In this document: positions 13,060 to 24,787 of the stretch, piece after piece | Position numbering within the stretch: position 1 is the first letter of the stretch | Layout: each line of letters opens with the position of its first letter | From: Silene latifolia | Taxonomy: Eukaryota > Streptophyta > Magnoliopsida > Caryophyllales > Caryophyllaceae | DNA: 64,000 nt | Reading direction: 5' to 3' | Assembly: GCF_048544455.1 (NCBI RefSeq) | Contig: NC_133526.1 | Span: 2,124,001 to 2,188,000 of the forward strand | Position numbers and translations under genes: made by a program | Notes under the pieces: model-generated | What the model saw: the letters and a program-made list of their open reading frames with translations, nothing else | What the model was told of the DNA's origin: nothing | The model's database searches: none

Positions 13060-13393
13060 TAGACCTGTCAAAATTCGTCCGACTCGAAAACCCGACCCGG
13101 TTTTTAGGGTTACAAACCCGGTTTTTTCGACCCGTGACCTATTTTAATAATTATATCAATATAATTATTGTATATGATGAATATGATTAAAATAATAATT
13201 TTAAATGTATTTTACATTTTAAAAAAATATTTTTAAAATTAAAAAAATCGTTTAAAAAAGACGTTAAAAATTATTTCTTGACCCGCATTCTGACCCTAAT
13301 CCGTCCCGTGACCCGTATGACCCAACCCGTTTCTGGCCCGACCCTTATGACCTGACCCGAGACCCGATCCGCCCGACCCGTTTGACAGGTCTA
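13060..13393. mobile_element. hAT-like MITE with 8-bp TSD
   Basis: A 334-bp element with 13-bp perfect terminal inverted repeats TAGACCTGTCAAA / TTTGACAGGTCTA and the exact 8-bp TSD CTAATTAT (13052-13059 and 13394-13401). The subterminal regions are rich in CCCGACCCG motifs. The TSD length and end sequence fit a non-autonomous hAT element. Confidence 0.9.
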
Positions 13394-13401
13394 CTAATTA
13401 T

Positions 13402-13745
13402 GCAGGGTCTGTTTCATACTCGTTTTTTGATTCACTTCCGATGGTTCCGGAACTTGTTCCTGATCCTTCTGAAAGCGTGCTTGTGCCTGGTATTAAACCG
13501 GTATGCCGAGAATTTATTTATAGCCGGTGATTTAAAACAGATTGCAATTTAGAGCATCAAACATACATGGCTCGTGGCTGCAATACAAGAAGTCTCTGAA
13601 AGGGGAACCATGAGCCAAGTTCCAATTGCGCCGCCATCTGCTGCTTCAATGGCTGTTGCAAAGGTAATCAGGGCTGTTGGGGCTCATCCAGCTCACGCTG
13701 CTCAACAAGCTCAGTCTCAAATCATCGAAAAATTCAACTGGTAAT
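13402..13745 (+). pseudogene. Exon-like host gene fragments, family not recognised
   Basis: A stretch from the GCAGG at 13402 reads openly (FDSLPMVPELVPDPSESVLV) up to CCG/GTATGC near 13500. A second open stretch from about 13555 to 13741 reads AAIQEVSERGTMSQ and SAASMAVAKVIRAVGAHPAH, then GTAATT. Both end at good GT donors. No start or continuation was found, so these look like captured or stranded exons. I could not assign a family. Confidence 0.35.
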
Positions 13746-14529
13746 TGCGGTGTTGGTTTTAAGACTGTTACTTTCTCGTGATTAATATAGATCATTAGTT
13801 TTTACTTAGTTACTCTGCTTATTTTACAAGCCCTGTTTTCACCTTTCATTAACTTTGCTAAGTGCTTTGTAAATAGGGTGGATCAATTTGTGGATAATGG
13901 TGACTAGTTGGAACAAGTTGGCTTGGTAGTTGGGTGGTCGGAGATGGTTGAAAGTGGCCGTGTTGGAGACGAAAATTCGTGGCTAATGGTGGCGGGATGG
14001 CGTAACAATGGTGTTGGATGGGGTGGCTAGTTAGGTGCATAGATAAAGGAGGGTGCGAGTAAGGCCAAATAAAAGTTACCTAAAATAGACAGTGTAAACG
14101 ATCCGTTGGAATAGCCCAAAAAGGGATGCATAAACAATCAGGTGAATGAGAGAATGAAATATAATGAATGTCGTAGTTGACTATTGAGAAAAAAGAAAAA
14201 CCGTTGTCACAATTTTATGGCTTATATCAGTATATGCCCATCTTGTTTCTTCTTACACAATACTTGCAGTCTTGTGGCAACAAATGGGATTGGGCGATTG
14301 CGTTTATTGGATGCTTTCTTAGTTTCTTATGTTGAAATTGTTATTTTATCCATGTGTGCTTTGTTGGGGTTGTATTCTTGTTTATCTCTACCAACAAAGT
14401 GAACAATCTGAGTCAGCAACCTCGTTAATCTTGCTAGTGTCCTGCCCAGGTGTATACGAGAAATATAAGGTCGAGATGCTGAAGAGAACAGTCTGAGAGA
14501 TGCTGAAGAGAACAGTCTGAGTCAGCAAC

Positions 14530-14745
14530 CTCGTTTCTAATATCACTGCTGAACATTTGAAACTACATTTTGGTCTTCGGGGTGTTGTAGTGGAGTGTGT
14601 CGTCCCTGATTCAGAGCACTCTGCTTACATAGAGCAACAACTGCACTTGCTCTAAACAATTTGAAACTTGGTGATCGCCCCTTGAATGTTGAGATGGCAA
14701 AATCTCTTCCTCCTAAACCTGCTACTTCGTCAGCATCTTCTTCCT
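14530..14745 (+). pseudogene. RRM-type RNA-binding protein fragment
   Basis: Reads SNITAEHLKLHFGLRGVVVE then CVVPDSEHSAYIE. After a frame change it continues TTALALNNLKLGDRPLNVEM and AKSLPPKPA. This matches the beta-alpha-beta rhythm of an RNA recognition motif, with a hydrophobic AYIE strand and a PLNVEMAKSLP tail as in plant SR-like RRM proteins. It is only part of a domain and is frame-shifted. A duplicated block (GATGCTGAAGAGAACAGTCT twice, about 14477-14520) precedes it. Confidence 0.5.
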
Positions 14746-14972
14746 TGCCATATTTATTTTCTTATTTTTTTCCTGCTTTTATCTTTCTTTCGTAATACTT
14801 AGCTTATATGGCATCCATCTTTAAATTCCCTCAAAAAATATGATTTTACAATATATTTTTTTAAGTTACAATTTTATTTGAAAAACAATTCGCCTCGTTA
14901 TTGCACTCGGTGGATGTTGTTTGCATTTTCGGTAGTGTTATGCTATTGTGGTTTCTTCCAATGTCTATCTTG

Positions 14973-16371
14973 TGGTATAGATCATTTGTTTATTTGTGGA
15001 AGGTGGTGGATCTAGTTTTCTGTGCCCACGCTATTCCTTTATCGTGATTTAGGTGGTTTGGATAACTGTTTTATATGATGGTTACATTTCGGCCTAAAGC
15101 GATTTAATTATTATGCAGGGACTAAGGTAGTGCATGCTGTTCCAAGTAATCTTAACGAGCATTCTATCGAATCCCAAAATCACGTCAAGGCACTTTTTCC
15201 TTTGCTTGGAGAAGAGTACTTCTTTCCTCGTCATCCAGTTCGTGGGAGAATGAAACCATTAGAAGAAATGCAACTTTTATGACTCTTCAATGTGTATGGC
15301 CCTTATGGGGTCTAATTACTACATTTGCACTTGGGGGTTTATTTGAACAATTTGTCAAAGTTAAAGAGGCTAACCACCATTTTCGCTAATATTTTTGGGT
15401 ATAAAACTCCATTTAAGAAAAAAATTCCAAGAACTGCGTGATGGAATTGTTTCAGCCAATCACGATAAAATTTGAACTGGGAAAGAACACAAGAACATCT
15501 TTTATACAATTCTAACTATCAAAATTCTTCGTCCATTTATGAGCAGTACTGTCAAAGAGCCTGCCTCTCTAGTGTTTTAATCTGGCAAACAATGATGTGA
15601 TCGGCGAATATGGTATTAAGCAATAAGCATGCCTGTGTACCACGCGTTGCTACATTACTTCGAATCGTCTACATTTTTTAATGAACTTCCAACTTTGCCT
15701 TTTTATAATTACTTAACTTCTCCCAACCTCCTCCGGTTTCACATGTAATTAACTTCAAAATTTTTTACCAACACATGACGACAATGATTTACATCATTAA
15801 CGTAATTAAAGTAATCCATCAAATCTATTTGAAGTAATTGGTCGACGATATTTGAAATAATGAACTACTAAATATCGTCGACCAATTACGTCTCCACCTA
15901 GGGCGGAGGTGGTGGTAGTTATGGGTAAGGTTGTAACGTAGTTCGGTGATAGAGGAGGGGCATGTGGTGGCGAATAGAGAGGTCGTTTGGTGGATAGAGG
16001 CGTCTGAGGTAGGCTGCATCCTGAGGTGGCAGTTTTTAAGGGAGTTTGAGGATGGCGCGGTGAAGGATTGCCGGTCTGGCAATATTCTATGACAAAAAAT
16101 ATAAATAAATTAGGGGCATTAATTTTAATTTCAACAACTCTTATCCTGTGCCCATTAAACACAATTTAAAAAGACCCATTTATTTAAGGGAAATATTTAA
16201 GAAGCTAAAAGAGGAAACAAATACTTAATATATGTATTAATTAGGTTGATGAAGATGTAATTTTTTTCTTAATTCCAAAATTAATACCAAATTTACAAAG
16301 TATTTAATGCTTAAATACAACAATTATTACCCTTTATTTAATTATTAAAAAAACAAAGCAATAATAAAACG
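14973..16371. repeat. Segmental duplication, unit A
   Basis: About 1.4 kb that reappears in the same orientation at 22153-23449. The match begins at TGGTATAG..TCATTTG, runs through a nucleoredoxin-like exon fragment, then a piece shared with DeSI intron 1 (15427-15645), then a palindromic CGTCGACCAATTAC region (about 15840-15890). It ends at AATAATAAAAC. The two units flank nucleoredoxin-like copy 1. Confidence 0.75.
15120..15290 (+). pseudogene. Nucleoredoxin-like exon 2 fragment (unit A)
   Basis: Starts after an intact acceptor (TTATTATGCAG, ending 15119) and reads VVHAVPSNLNEHSIESQNHV then KALFPLLGEEYFFP, RGRMKP. This is the first 50 or so residues of exon 2 of the cluster genes, closest to copy 3 (VVHAFPSNLSKHSIESRNHV). 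The similarity stops at about 15290. A dead fragment of an older copy. Confidence 0.8.
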
Positions 16372-16400
16372 GATAATAATAAATACAACCCATCAATCAA

Positions 16401-17474
16401 TCAATACTATATATTAAATCCAGAAACCAAGGGACTTCAATGTAATTAAAGAAAGTTATACAAATTAATTATACTATATAGTTTTAAATCACTAGCACCG
16501 TGTGATGGACCCGATTAAGGGATCTCAATGCAAATATTATATAGTTTGGGTTAAAATTAAATTATATAGAAACTTGGTAATTTTCCTAGACATTTGTAAG
16601 AGACCAAAACATGGTCAATTTTCTTAAAATAAAATAATTAATTAAGATGGTCAATTTTAAGGATATTAAAAGAAAGAAGATGCTTGGTAATTTTCCTAAA
16701 TATTTATAGAAGACTAAAAGATGGTCAATTTCCTTAAAATAAAATAAATAATTAGTATAAACATAAAACATGCACACTTATGGTATTAATTATTATCTTC
16801 ATAAAATTATATATTAAATTTAAAATCTATGCAATTTTATTAAATTTTATAGTTTATTAGATATATATAGATGTTAATTATTTAACATACAAAAATATAA
16901 TATAAGTAGGTTATAAGTAATTCAAGTTAGATTCCATAATATATAATATTGCATAATTCTTTCGATTTGATTTAATGCATATATGTAATATATTTATAAA
17001 AATAGATAATCCTCTTAAAATTGCATACCTAAGTAGTAAAAGTAATTTCGTCAGTAAAAAAAAGAATTGTAGTAACATTCGATATAGTTATATGATAGTA
17101 ATCACTCATTTGAATAGTAAAAGTAACAATATTATCAGCGAGATTAGTAAAGTGGTATAAACAACAACGGGAGTAGTGAATGTGGCAATAGTGAAAGTAA
17201 CAATAATTAGGGCGGGAGTAGTGAAATTATCAACATTAATACGGCAGTAGTGACAGTAACAATAATTACGGTGGGGTAGTAAAAGTAACAATGATTACGG
17301 GCAAGTAGTAAAAAACGTTATTACTATTGTTTCATTAATAAGAGTAAAATATTTATAGCGGGAGTACTAAATTTGTCTCAAAATTTATTTCATCGTAATT
17401 CTAGGATATGTCATAGAAAAAAAAATTAATGGTGAGTAGAGGTAACCCGGGCAAAACCGGGCATCAATACTAGT
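16401..17474 (+). mobile_element. Candidate non-autonomous Helitron
   Basis: The left end TCAATACTATATATTAAA follows an A at 16400. The right end has a GC hairpin (CCCGGGCAAAACCGGG, about 17446-17461), then CTAGT at 17470-17474, followed by T at 17475. A TC start, a hairpin 10 bp before CTRRT and insertion between A and T are Helitron features. No Rep/helicase coding is present. The assignment of the 5' end is the weak part. Confidence 0.45.
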
Positions 17475-17973
17475 TAAGTTGTGTATTTAAGAAAGCAAAA
17501 TAAGAAATAAATTCTTGTATTAAATTATATCGGATAATTATAATTATAAAACCTTGTCTTTTCAAATTCAGGCATATTTGCAAGAAAACTAAGCAAGAAA
17601 CGCTGAACTCAGCGCCACAACCACGCTGAATTCACACAACCGTCAATATTACACCAGTACGCCGGCTTCAACTTATTCTTGTGACTTTATTTCATCCTTT
17701 TTTTATATAGTTTCATAATTTTTTCCCTTTTTCTAGTTTACTGATCATTGATTGTTGTTGTCTTATTTTTTCCCAATTTAGGGTTATTAATATTTAATCC
17801 TGACTAATCACCATGTGATTAATCACGATCTTAACGTCAATTTGGTTCATGTGAGTTGTTTTGATTTCAATTCGTTTATGTGAATTTTTCAGTTGTTGAA
17901 GAAATGCAAGTGCAATTTTTACTTATTTATTTTGTTTTGTTTGATTAAATTGAGAATAAGCATCGCAGCAGGC

Positions 17974-20900
17974 ATGGAGGAAGAACAACCATCGTTTTTA
18001 ATGAGAGGAACTCGTTTCGATCTTACAAAGTTCTTAATTGATCGTACTGGTGATGAATTTCCAGCTTTGGTTCGCAATGATAATGAAATTGTTGATGTTT
18101 ATAACCTGATTAACCGAAAAGTGGTGATGCTATGTTTTTTCAGTCTGCCTCTCTCGTCACACGCTGTTGCTGTTGCGCAGGCTGTGTCTCTGGTATCTTC
18201 TGAGATGTATGACTTTGGTGCTTTCGAACTTATTATATTTGTTGACTGTTTCACTGACTGTGACGATCAATATACTGTCTTGTCTGACTTCATTTCCAGT
18301 TTCCCCTCATTCTGTCTAACTCCCAAATTAACCCGTAGATTAGGAGCCGCCATGCCCCTCGCCTGTTATCCCCATGGTTTGTTGGTAAATCGAGCCAAAA
18401 AGGTTGAGTGGCACAAACCTCTTGACTTTTTGTTCAAATATGGAGTTGACGCCTTTCCCTTTACTTCCGAGTGGCTCTCGTTGATTTCCCAGCGCGAAGA
18501 AACCGCATTGTCCTCCAAATCTTGGCGTACCATTAATAAATTTTTGAGCTCCTTTCCCTTAACTTTCCCTAGCTATTCAACATCTCTCAGTAAGAATCCA
18601 GGAGGCGGCCCAGGAGAAGTGACAATTTTTGATCTGTACGATAAGTGTGTTGGTTTGTATCTGTGCCAAACGGGAAATTTGATACCTACACTCGATAATG
18701 TTCATAAAAATTGCTGTGAATTGGGTCTAGAGTTTGAGATTATCCTGGTGTACATGCCTTTCAATTGCTTTGACGACCCTCAATTGTTCCAAGACCGTAT
18801 CAATTCTACTTTGAAAGAGCGAAATATATCCTGGTGGGTGTTCCCCTTCATTAACTGGGTAAGCAGAAGGCTCTCGCGGCTCTTTCACCAAGATGCGGAT
18901 GATCGGCTAATAATTTTCGGTCCTAAATGTGAGTATGTGGAACCTCATGGTGAAGCAGTCATACGCCACCACGGTGCAAGTGCATATCCCTTCTCTAGCC
19001 AGCTCCTGGTCAATAGGGAAGTGGAGAGGCTTAGGGCAGTAACCCTCGAGTCATTGTTGGTTTACAGCTCACTAGGTTATGTTCTCTGGATGGGTTCTGG
19101 GTTTACTCATCGGGTTCCTGTCGCAGCGCTTCAAGGCAAAACTGTTTTTCTCTATCTTCACTGTGCAGAGGACCACTCTCACAATTGTTTCGATAAACTC
19201 TTTTCTTATTGTCAAATGAAAGCACTGGATCCTAATTTTGAAATGGTCTTTGTTGGCTTAGATACGTCATCTATCCCAGACGTTGGACATTCTTGTGAAA
19301 TGCCATGGTTGGTATACCCTTGGGACCCTAATCACGCTGATTATGTGACAAGGACAATATTCGGAAAGGGTGACAAATGTAGTACTATTATTGCTTTCGG
19401 TAAAGATGGCCGTATTTCTTCTATACGTGCTCTACGGCTTGTATGTTCTTCCTGCCCAGATTTCCCCTTGAGCAGTAATCTGCACAATGAGATGAGTGCT
19501 GAATTAGCTGGTAATCTCTAGCCTCCATAATAGTGTTATATATTTTATCTTTTACTTAGATGTTTCACGGTATCAGTTACTCTGTATGTCTTAACTGTTC
19601 TTTTCGCTAAACTTCCTTTCATCAGTGTCTCAGTTTCTCTGAAACATAATCACAACATGTTTTGATGGACAGAGTAGAGTCTCAGTCTCTCAGGTACACT
19701 ATGTACCGTTAGGGGACTTCTATTTGCATCATTTGATTCTGTTCCCAATGGGCAGCCTTGATATGTCAGTATGGGGAAACAACCATGTTTTATTGATCCA
19801 GAGGTTGAGAAAATATAAGCCGATTTGATATGACAATTTTCCGTCTTGTCGTTTGTTCTTAGACTTGTTATTTTAATAACTTAATTTAATTATTATGCAG
19901 GGAGCAAGGTGATGTATGCTGCAAGTAATGTTTACAAGTATACTGTTGAATCCCGAAATCACCTCAAGGCACTTTTTCCTTTGCTTGGAAAAGAGTACTT
20001 CTTTCCGGGTCTTCCAGTTAGTGGGAGAATGAAATCATCAGAAATGCACGACTTTTATGACTGTGTTGATGAGGATGAGCGAAACCAATATTTAGCGTCC
20101 AAAACTGATTATATGACTGTGATCGAAGAGGATGCAGAATATCCAAAGGCGATCTACGAAAGAATTGCCAATATCGACACTAGTAATTTTGATGTCATTT
20201 CCTTCCTCTCAGCTGATAACAGGCAGTACCTGGTTCGCAATGATGGTTGTGAAACTCAATTTGAAGTCGAGCGTCTTAGGGATAAAAAATGGGTTATGAT
20301 TTGTTGCCTTTGCTGCCCCATTTATTTCCATAGCGATTTTTCATTGGTATATAGAGGTGTTTCGGACACCTGCTCTGAGTTGTATGATGAGTACGGTGAT
20401 ACTTTTGAGATGGTCTTGGTCTTGAAGATGGGCAGGGATTTTGAAGCTGATGAGTCAAGCTTCAGGCACATGTTGTCTGGCTTCCCTTCATCGTGCCTTG
20501 TGGTGCCCTTCTGGGACTCAGACTCTCGTGACTATATATGCTGTTCGCTCGGCTTTTCAAGGACTCCGCAAGGTCTATTTCTGCGTGCGGATGAAAGGAA
20601 GGTTATATGGCACAGAACCTTGCATGATATGAAACGCTATGGGGTAGACACATTTCCTTTCACTAAAGAAGTCATTCAGAAAAAAGTTTCTGAAGGATTT
20701 GGCAAATCACGGAATGTTCAGTCCCTTGAGCAACTGTTTGACTGCTCATCCGCAGAGAACCCGGGAGGTGCGAATTATTATGAGAAGATGTCTATCAATC
20801 AACTGCAAAAGAAGCTCGTTGGTGTGTACCTGTGCTTATGTGGGGAATCCATACCTATGCTTCAGGAGTTGTATGAAGTCTGTAAAGCTAATAACATTGA

Positions 20901-21237
20901 ATTTGAGATTGTGGTTGTGTGTTGTCTCTTTAGTGCTAAAAACTCGGACCCGAAGTTGTTACATGATCAGATAACTAGTGCCTTGAGGAAGAGGAATATA
21001 TCATGGTGGGTATTACCCTATAAGGGTTCGGTGAGCCGCAAGCTAGTACGACTTTTGAAATCTCCCATTGAAGAGGAGCTGATCATTGTGGGCAATGAAG
21101 TTGTAGATTTTGATGGTGCAGATTTCATACGTCCGTTTAAAAAGCTTCAAAACCTGCGAGAAGATTCATTTCCAAGTTATGCTAGTGGACTTTCAGAAAG
21201 CGTCATTTTAGAATTTAAGAGCAGATATCGTGTTTGA
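17974..21237 (+). CDS. Nucleoredoxin-like protein, five thioredoxin-like modules without CxxC (copy 1)
   Basis: Two coding exons, 17974-19510 and 19901-21237, joined by a phase-1 GT-AG intron (AGCTG/GTAATC ... TATGCAG/GGAGC), give about 957 aa. The start is ATGGAGGAAGAACAACC, shared with copy 2; a longer upstream frame has no ATG. Modules lie at about residues 30-170, 200-345, 355-490, 610-770 and 820-930. Nucleoredoxin marks include LVRND (residues 32-36), YGVDAFPFTSE (156-166), HGASAYPF, VPVAALQGKT, MPWLVYPWD (443-451), QYLVRND and YGVDTFPF. The WCxxC site of each module is gone; in its place are for example SLPLSS, CQTGNLIP, CAEDHSHN and CCPIYFHS. Canonical plant nucleoredoxins are nucleo-cytoplasmic disulfide oxidoreductases with three modules. 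This protein should lack that chemistry, so a binding or scaffold role is inferred. No signal peptide or membrane segment is seen. Confidence 0.8.
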
Positions 21238-21401
21238 ATGTAACCGCACTTGCTGCACTGCACCCAACATGCTACAATGGAACATTAGACTATTATGAAT
21301 GTACGTTGTTCTGTTTTATACCTTTAGGCTTTAGCTATGTGTGTATTTAAGCAAGTTCAATTTCTGGATTTATTTATAAGTTTGTTACTATTTGTATGCA
21401 G

Positions 21402-21524
21402 GCGTGTCTAGTATTAATGTCTTTCAACTCGAAGTGGTTAGAGAAGCTGACTGGAGCAAATATTGATTTACCTTACAATGAAGAAAATCTGGTTATTTTG
21501 AGCAACGACATGGATCGCTGCTGA
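21402..21524 (+). other. Probable 3' exon of nucleoredoxin-like copy 1
   Basis: After a good acceptor (TTGTATGCAG, ending 21401), the sequence CTTTCAACTCGAAGTGG..CTGACTGG..TTTACCTT matches, at DNA level, the last coding stretch of copy 4 (which encodes FHLQVLQNLTGKFYLP). In copy 1 the stop at 21235-21237 precedes it, so here it is likely 3' untranslated. Confidence 0.4.
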
Positions 21525-21599
21525 TCAGCATGCATAGTTGTTGGTTGTTTATTTAAATGGTGTGAATTATGTCTTTAGTTGTTCTTTTGGTTTGCCTTT

Positions 21600-21795
21600 A
21601 CAACAAATCTCATTAAAGACGGGTGATATCCGTCATAAGCTTGTGACGGATACCGTTTCCTCTCACAAATGAGTGAAATGACCCATGAGAGGTGAGAGGG
21701 GAAGCACATTGAGGGTGCCTCACCTTGTCCCGTCTCCCTTTTTGTGAGAGGTCTTCAGCTTGTGACGGGATTAGCCCGTCACAAGCAAGACGCTT
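21600..21795. mobile_element. MITE of the CTTGTGACGG family, copy 1
   Basis: About 195 bp, with inverted subterminal repeats (GATATCCGTCATAAGCTTGTGACGGAT on the left, CTTGTGACGGGATTAGCCCGTCACAAGC on the right) and a shared core CCCATGAGAGGTGAGAGGGGAAGCACA. A second copy at 24130-24316 has clean 9-bp TSDs, suggesting a Mutator-like origin. Ends here are approximate. Confidence 0.6.
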
Positions 21796-22152
21796 TGTTC
21801 TGGTGTCGGTCTCATTTATGTCTTAAAATTTGTTTTCTAGTTGATTTTATGATTGAATATTGAGAATGTATTAAAAATAATGATTCCTACGGCCGCCGGT
21901 GAAGTTCGATCAAGAAAATTAATAATTATTAGTGATAATTGTGATGATTCGTGGTAGTTTGATTGTAGTTTTTGTAGTACTCCCTTTGTTTAGTCGTTTA
22001 CTTTTTTTTATTATTTATAAATAAAACAAATTATTGGAATCAATTTGTCTTGCTTCAGACCGCCTTATTTTAGACAGCAATAATACCTCTCACAAGTGAG
22101 AAGCACATGGGTGGTGGGACACCCTCATGTGTTTTCCCACTCACACCCTAAA

Positions 22153-23449
22153 TGGTATAGTCATTTGTTTATTTGTGGAGGGTGGTGATAGTGGTGGTGG
22201 ATCTAGTTTTTTGTGCGCACGCTATTCCTTTATCGTGATTTAGGTGGTTTGGATAACTATTTTATATGATGGTTTACATTTCGGCCTTAAGCGATTTAAC
22301 TATTATGCAGGGAGTAAGGTTGTGCATGTTGTTCCAACTAATCTTGACAAGCATTGTATCGAATCCCAAAATCACGTCATGACACTTTTTCCTTTGCTTG
22401 GAGAAGAGTACTTCTTTCCTCGTCTTCGAGTTCGTGGGAGAATGAAACCATCAAAAGAAATACACGACTTTTATGAGACTTTAATGTGGATGCTCTTATG
22501 AGGTCCAATTACTACATTTGTATTTATGGTGTTTATTTGAACAATTTGCCAAAGTTAAAGAGGCTAACCACCATTTTCGCGAATGCTTTTGGGTATAAAA
22601 CGCCATTTAAGAAAAAAATTCCAAGAACTGTGAAAGAACACAAGAACATCATTTATACAATTCTAGCTATCAAAATTCTTCGTCCATTTATGAGAATTAC
22701 TGTCAAAAAGCCTCTCTAGTGTTTTAATCCGGCAAACAATGAATCTCGGTCAACCATAGATGAACGATGTGATCGACGAATATGGTATTAAGCAATAAGC
22801 ATGCCTGTGTACCACGCGTTGATACATTACCTTGAATCGTCGAGAATTTTTGACTAACTTCCAACTTTGCCTTTTTATAATTACTTACTTAACTTCTCCC
22901 AACCTCCTCCAGTTCCACGTGTAATTAACTTTAAAAAAGTTTATTAACACATGTCGACAATGATTTACATCATTAACGTAATTAAACTAATCCATGAAAT
23001 CTATTTGAAGTAATTGGCCGACGATATCAGAAATAATTAACTACTAAATACCGTCGACCAATTACGTCTCCGCTTAGGGCGGAGCTAGTGGTAGTTATGG
23101 GGAAGGTGGTAGTTCGGTGATAGAGGAAGGGGGCGATGGTGGCGAATAGAGAGGCCGTCTGGTGGGTAGAGGGCTAGAGGCGTTAGAGGTAGGCTGCATC
23201 CTTAGGTTTGTATTTAAGAAGTTGAATTAAAGACATTAATTTGAATTTAGACAACTCTTATCGTGTGTCCATTAAACACAAAAGACCCATTTATTTAAGG
23301 GAAATGATAAATAAAAACCTTAGGTTTGTATTACGTTGGTAAATGTATAATTTGATTCTTAATACCAAAATTAATACCAAATTTAGCTTAAATACAACCA
23401 TCATTACCGTTTATTTAATTATTAAAAAAACAATGCAATAATAAAACAG
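22153..23449. repeat. Segmental duplication, unit B
   Basis: Direct-orientation partner of 14973-16371, with the same internal order: nucleoredoxin-like fragment, DeSI-intron-like piece (about 22619-22812), CGTCGACCAATTACGTCTCC region, and an AATAATAAAAC end. It stops just before the MITE at 23455. The two units flank nucleoredoxin-like copy 1. Confidence 0.75.
22310..22495 (+). pseudogene. Nucleoredoxin-like exon 2 fragment (unit B)
   Basis: After TATTATGCAG (acceptor ending 22310) it reads SKVVHVVPTNLDKHCIESQN then HVMTLFPLLGEEYFFP, RGRMKPSKEIHDFY. This is the start of exon 2 of the cluster genes. Similarity is lost after HDFYE. It has the same truncation as unit A, so both descend from one truncated copy. 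Confidence 0.8.
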
Positions 23450-23454
23450 TAAGT

Positions 23455-23751
23455 GGATTATACATCTGATGTACTACATCAGATAGTATAGTTTTTGAGC
23501 ATTAAGATACAGTTTTTGAGTTTTAATCTAAATTTTTTGATTTTTATTATAAAGTTTTTGAGTTAATTTACTTAAACTTTAATCTCAAAAAGTTACACTA
23601 TAACTCAAAAAATTTACATATAAGCTCAAAAATTTTGATTTTGGACATCATAAAACTAAAATGTAATTTATAAACTCTATAGTACACGAAAAAAATAAAC
23701 AAAAACTCAAAAAGTCATTAAGTATGATGTAGTAAATCTGATGTACAATCG
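23455..23751. mobile_element. MITE with about 27-bp terminal inverted repeats
   Basis: The left end GGATTATACATCTGATGTAC plus TACATCA pairs with the right end, which reads CGATTGTACATCAGATTTAC plus TACATCA in reverse complement. The interior is AT-rich, with many GTTTTTGAG / CTCAAAAA motifs in opposite orientations on the two halves, so the whole could fold back. TSD not clear; superfamily not assigned. Confidence 0.6.
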
Positions 23752-23998
23752 TTTTTCTCTTAAATTAAGCTTATTTACAAAAATATGAAAAATAAAATCA
23801 TCAATCATTAAGGAAACAATTATGGCCAAAAATTAGGGCTTCCAAATCGAAAACTGACTTTTTATAAACTAAGATTATTTAACAAATATAACAATTTCTT
23901 AAGAGTCGAATTAAATATATGTCAGTTATATAATGAATGAAATGAAATTGGTCTACAAATAAATGATCAAGGACATGACAACGAACCTTAGAGACTTA

Positions 23999-24496
23999 GA
24001 GCAAGTCCAATGGTAAGCTAGTTCGTACTAGTTTATCTTTGTCGCATCAAATTTTAAGCTACAAAATTTTTGAGCTAGTAATTTTTCACTAGTTAGATTG
24101 GACTCACATTTTAAGATACTAACTTTTTACACAAAATCTCAATGAAGACGGCGATATCCGTCAAAAGCTTGTGACGGATATCATTTCCTCTCACAAAATA
24201 CCCATGAGAGGTGAGTGGGGAAGCACATGGGGGGTGCCCCACCTTGTCCTCTCTCCCTTTTTGTGAGAGGTCTTCAGCTTGTGACGGGATTAGTCCGTCA
24301 CAAGCAAGACGCTTTGAACTTTTTATTGGTTGTTTCCTTGTGGTAGGTCCATTTAAGCAAATTTAAGCAACTAGTTTAATGAAGCTAGTTGCTTAAACAA
24401 AGCTAATCTATACATACACTTCCAATGGTTTGACTAGTAGCTTGCAACTTTTTAAAATTGCAAGTAAGTCTCTAAGCTAAATCATTGGACTTGCTC
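23999..24496. mobile_element. Tourist-like (PIF/Harbinger) MITE with a nested MITE
   Basis: Terminal inverted repeats GAGCAAGTCCAATGG / CATTGGACTTGCTC and the 3-bp TSD TTA (23996-23998 and 24497-24499). The interior is interrupted by the 187-bp element at 24130-24316. Another element of the same kind starts directly at its right TSD. Confidence 0.8.
24130..24316. mobile_element. MITE of the CTTGTGACGG family, copy 2 (nested)
   Basis: Inserted inside the Tourist-like MITE, with the exact 9-bp TSD AACTTTTTA (24121-24129 and 24317-24325). The core matches the copy at 21600-21795 closely. A 9-bp TSD points to the Mutator superfamily, although the outermost inverted repeats are short and imperfect. 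Confidence 0.8.
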
Positions 24497-24499
24497 TTA

Positions 24500-24787
24500 G
24501 ACTATCAACAATGGTTAGCAACAATATAACTACCTTAACTTTCCACGTCATATTTCTAAGGTACAACATTTTTAAGTTACAAACTCCCTCAATGGTTAAA
24601 CTACTAGAATTGTTGCTTAAATGGACCCACATACATATATTTTATTAGTGTATATATCTTTTGGATGAATTTGAGCTACTAGCTCAATTTAAGCTAGTTC
24701 ATGTAGAGCGCTCCAATGGTTAAGCAAGTAGTTTGAAATCTTTTTTATTTGCAAGTAAGTCCTTTTAGGTAACCATTGGAGATGCTC
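24500..24787. mobile_element. Second Tourist-like MITE, abutting the first
   Basis: Left end GACTATCAACAATGGTTA and right end, in reverse complement, GAGCATCTCCAATGGTTA. TTA is present on both sides (24497-24499 and 24788-24790). The left TTA is also the right TSD of the preceding MITE, so one inserted exactly at the edge of the other. Confidence 0.7.

Noticed and set aside
17893-17973. 27-codon N-terminal extension of nucleoredoxin-like copy 1
   Set aside because: It has no ATG (it would start at TTG) and is not shared by copies 2-4, whose starts align with the ATG at 17974.
17974-21237. Sieve-element occlusion (SEO) family for the cluster genes
   Set aside because: SEO proteins also have thioredoxin-like regions and an AFPFT motif, but the RND starts, VPV..L.GKT, MPWL..PW and repeated module layout fit nucleoredoxin better.
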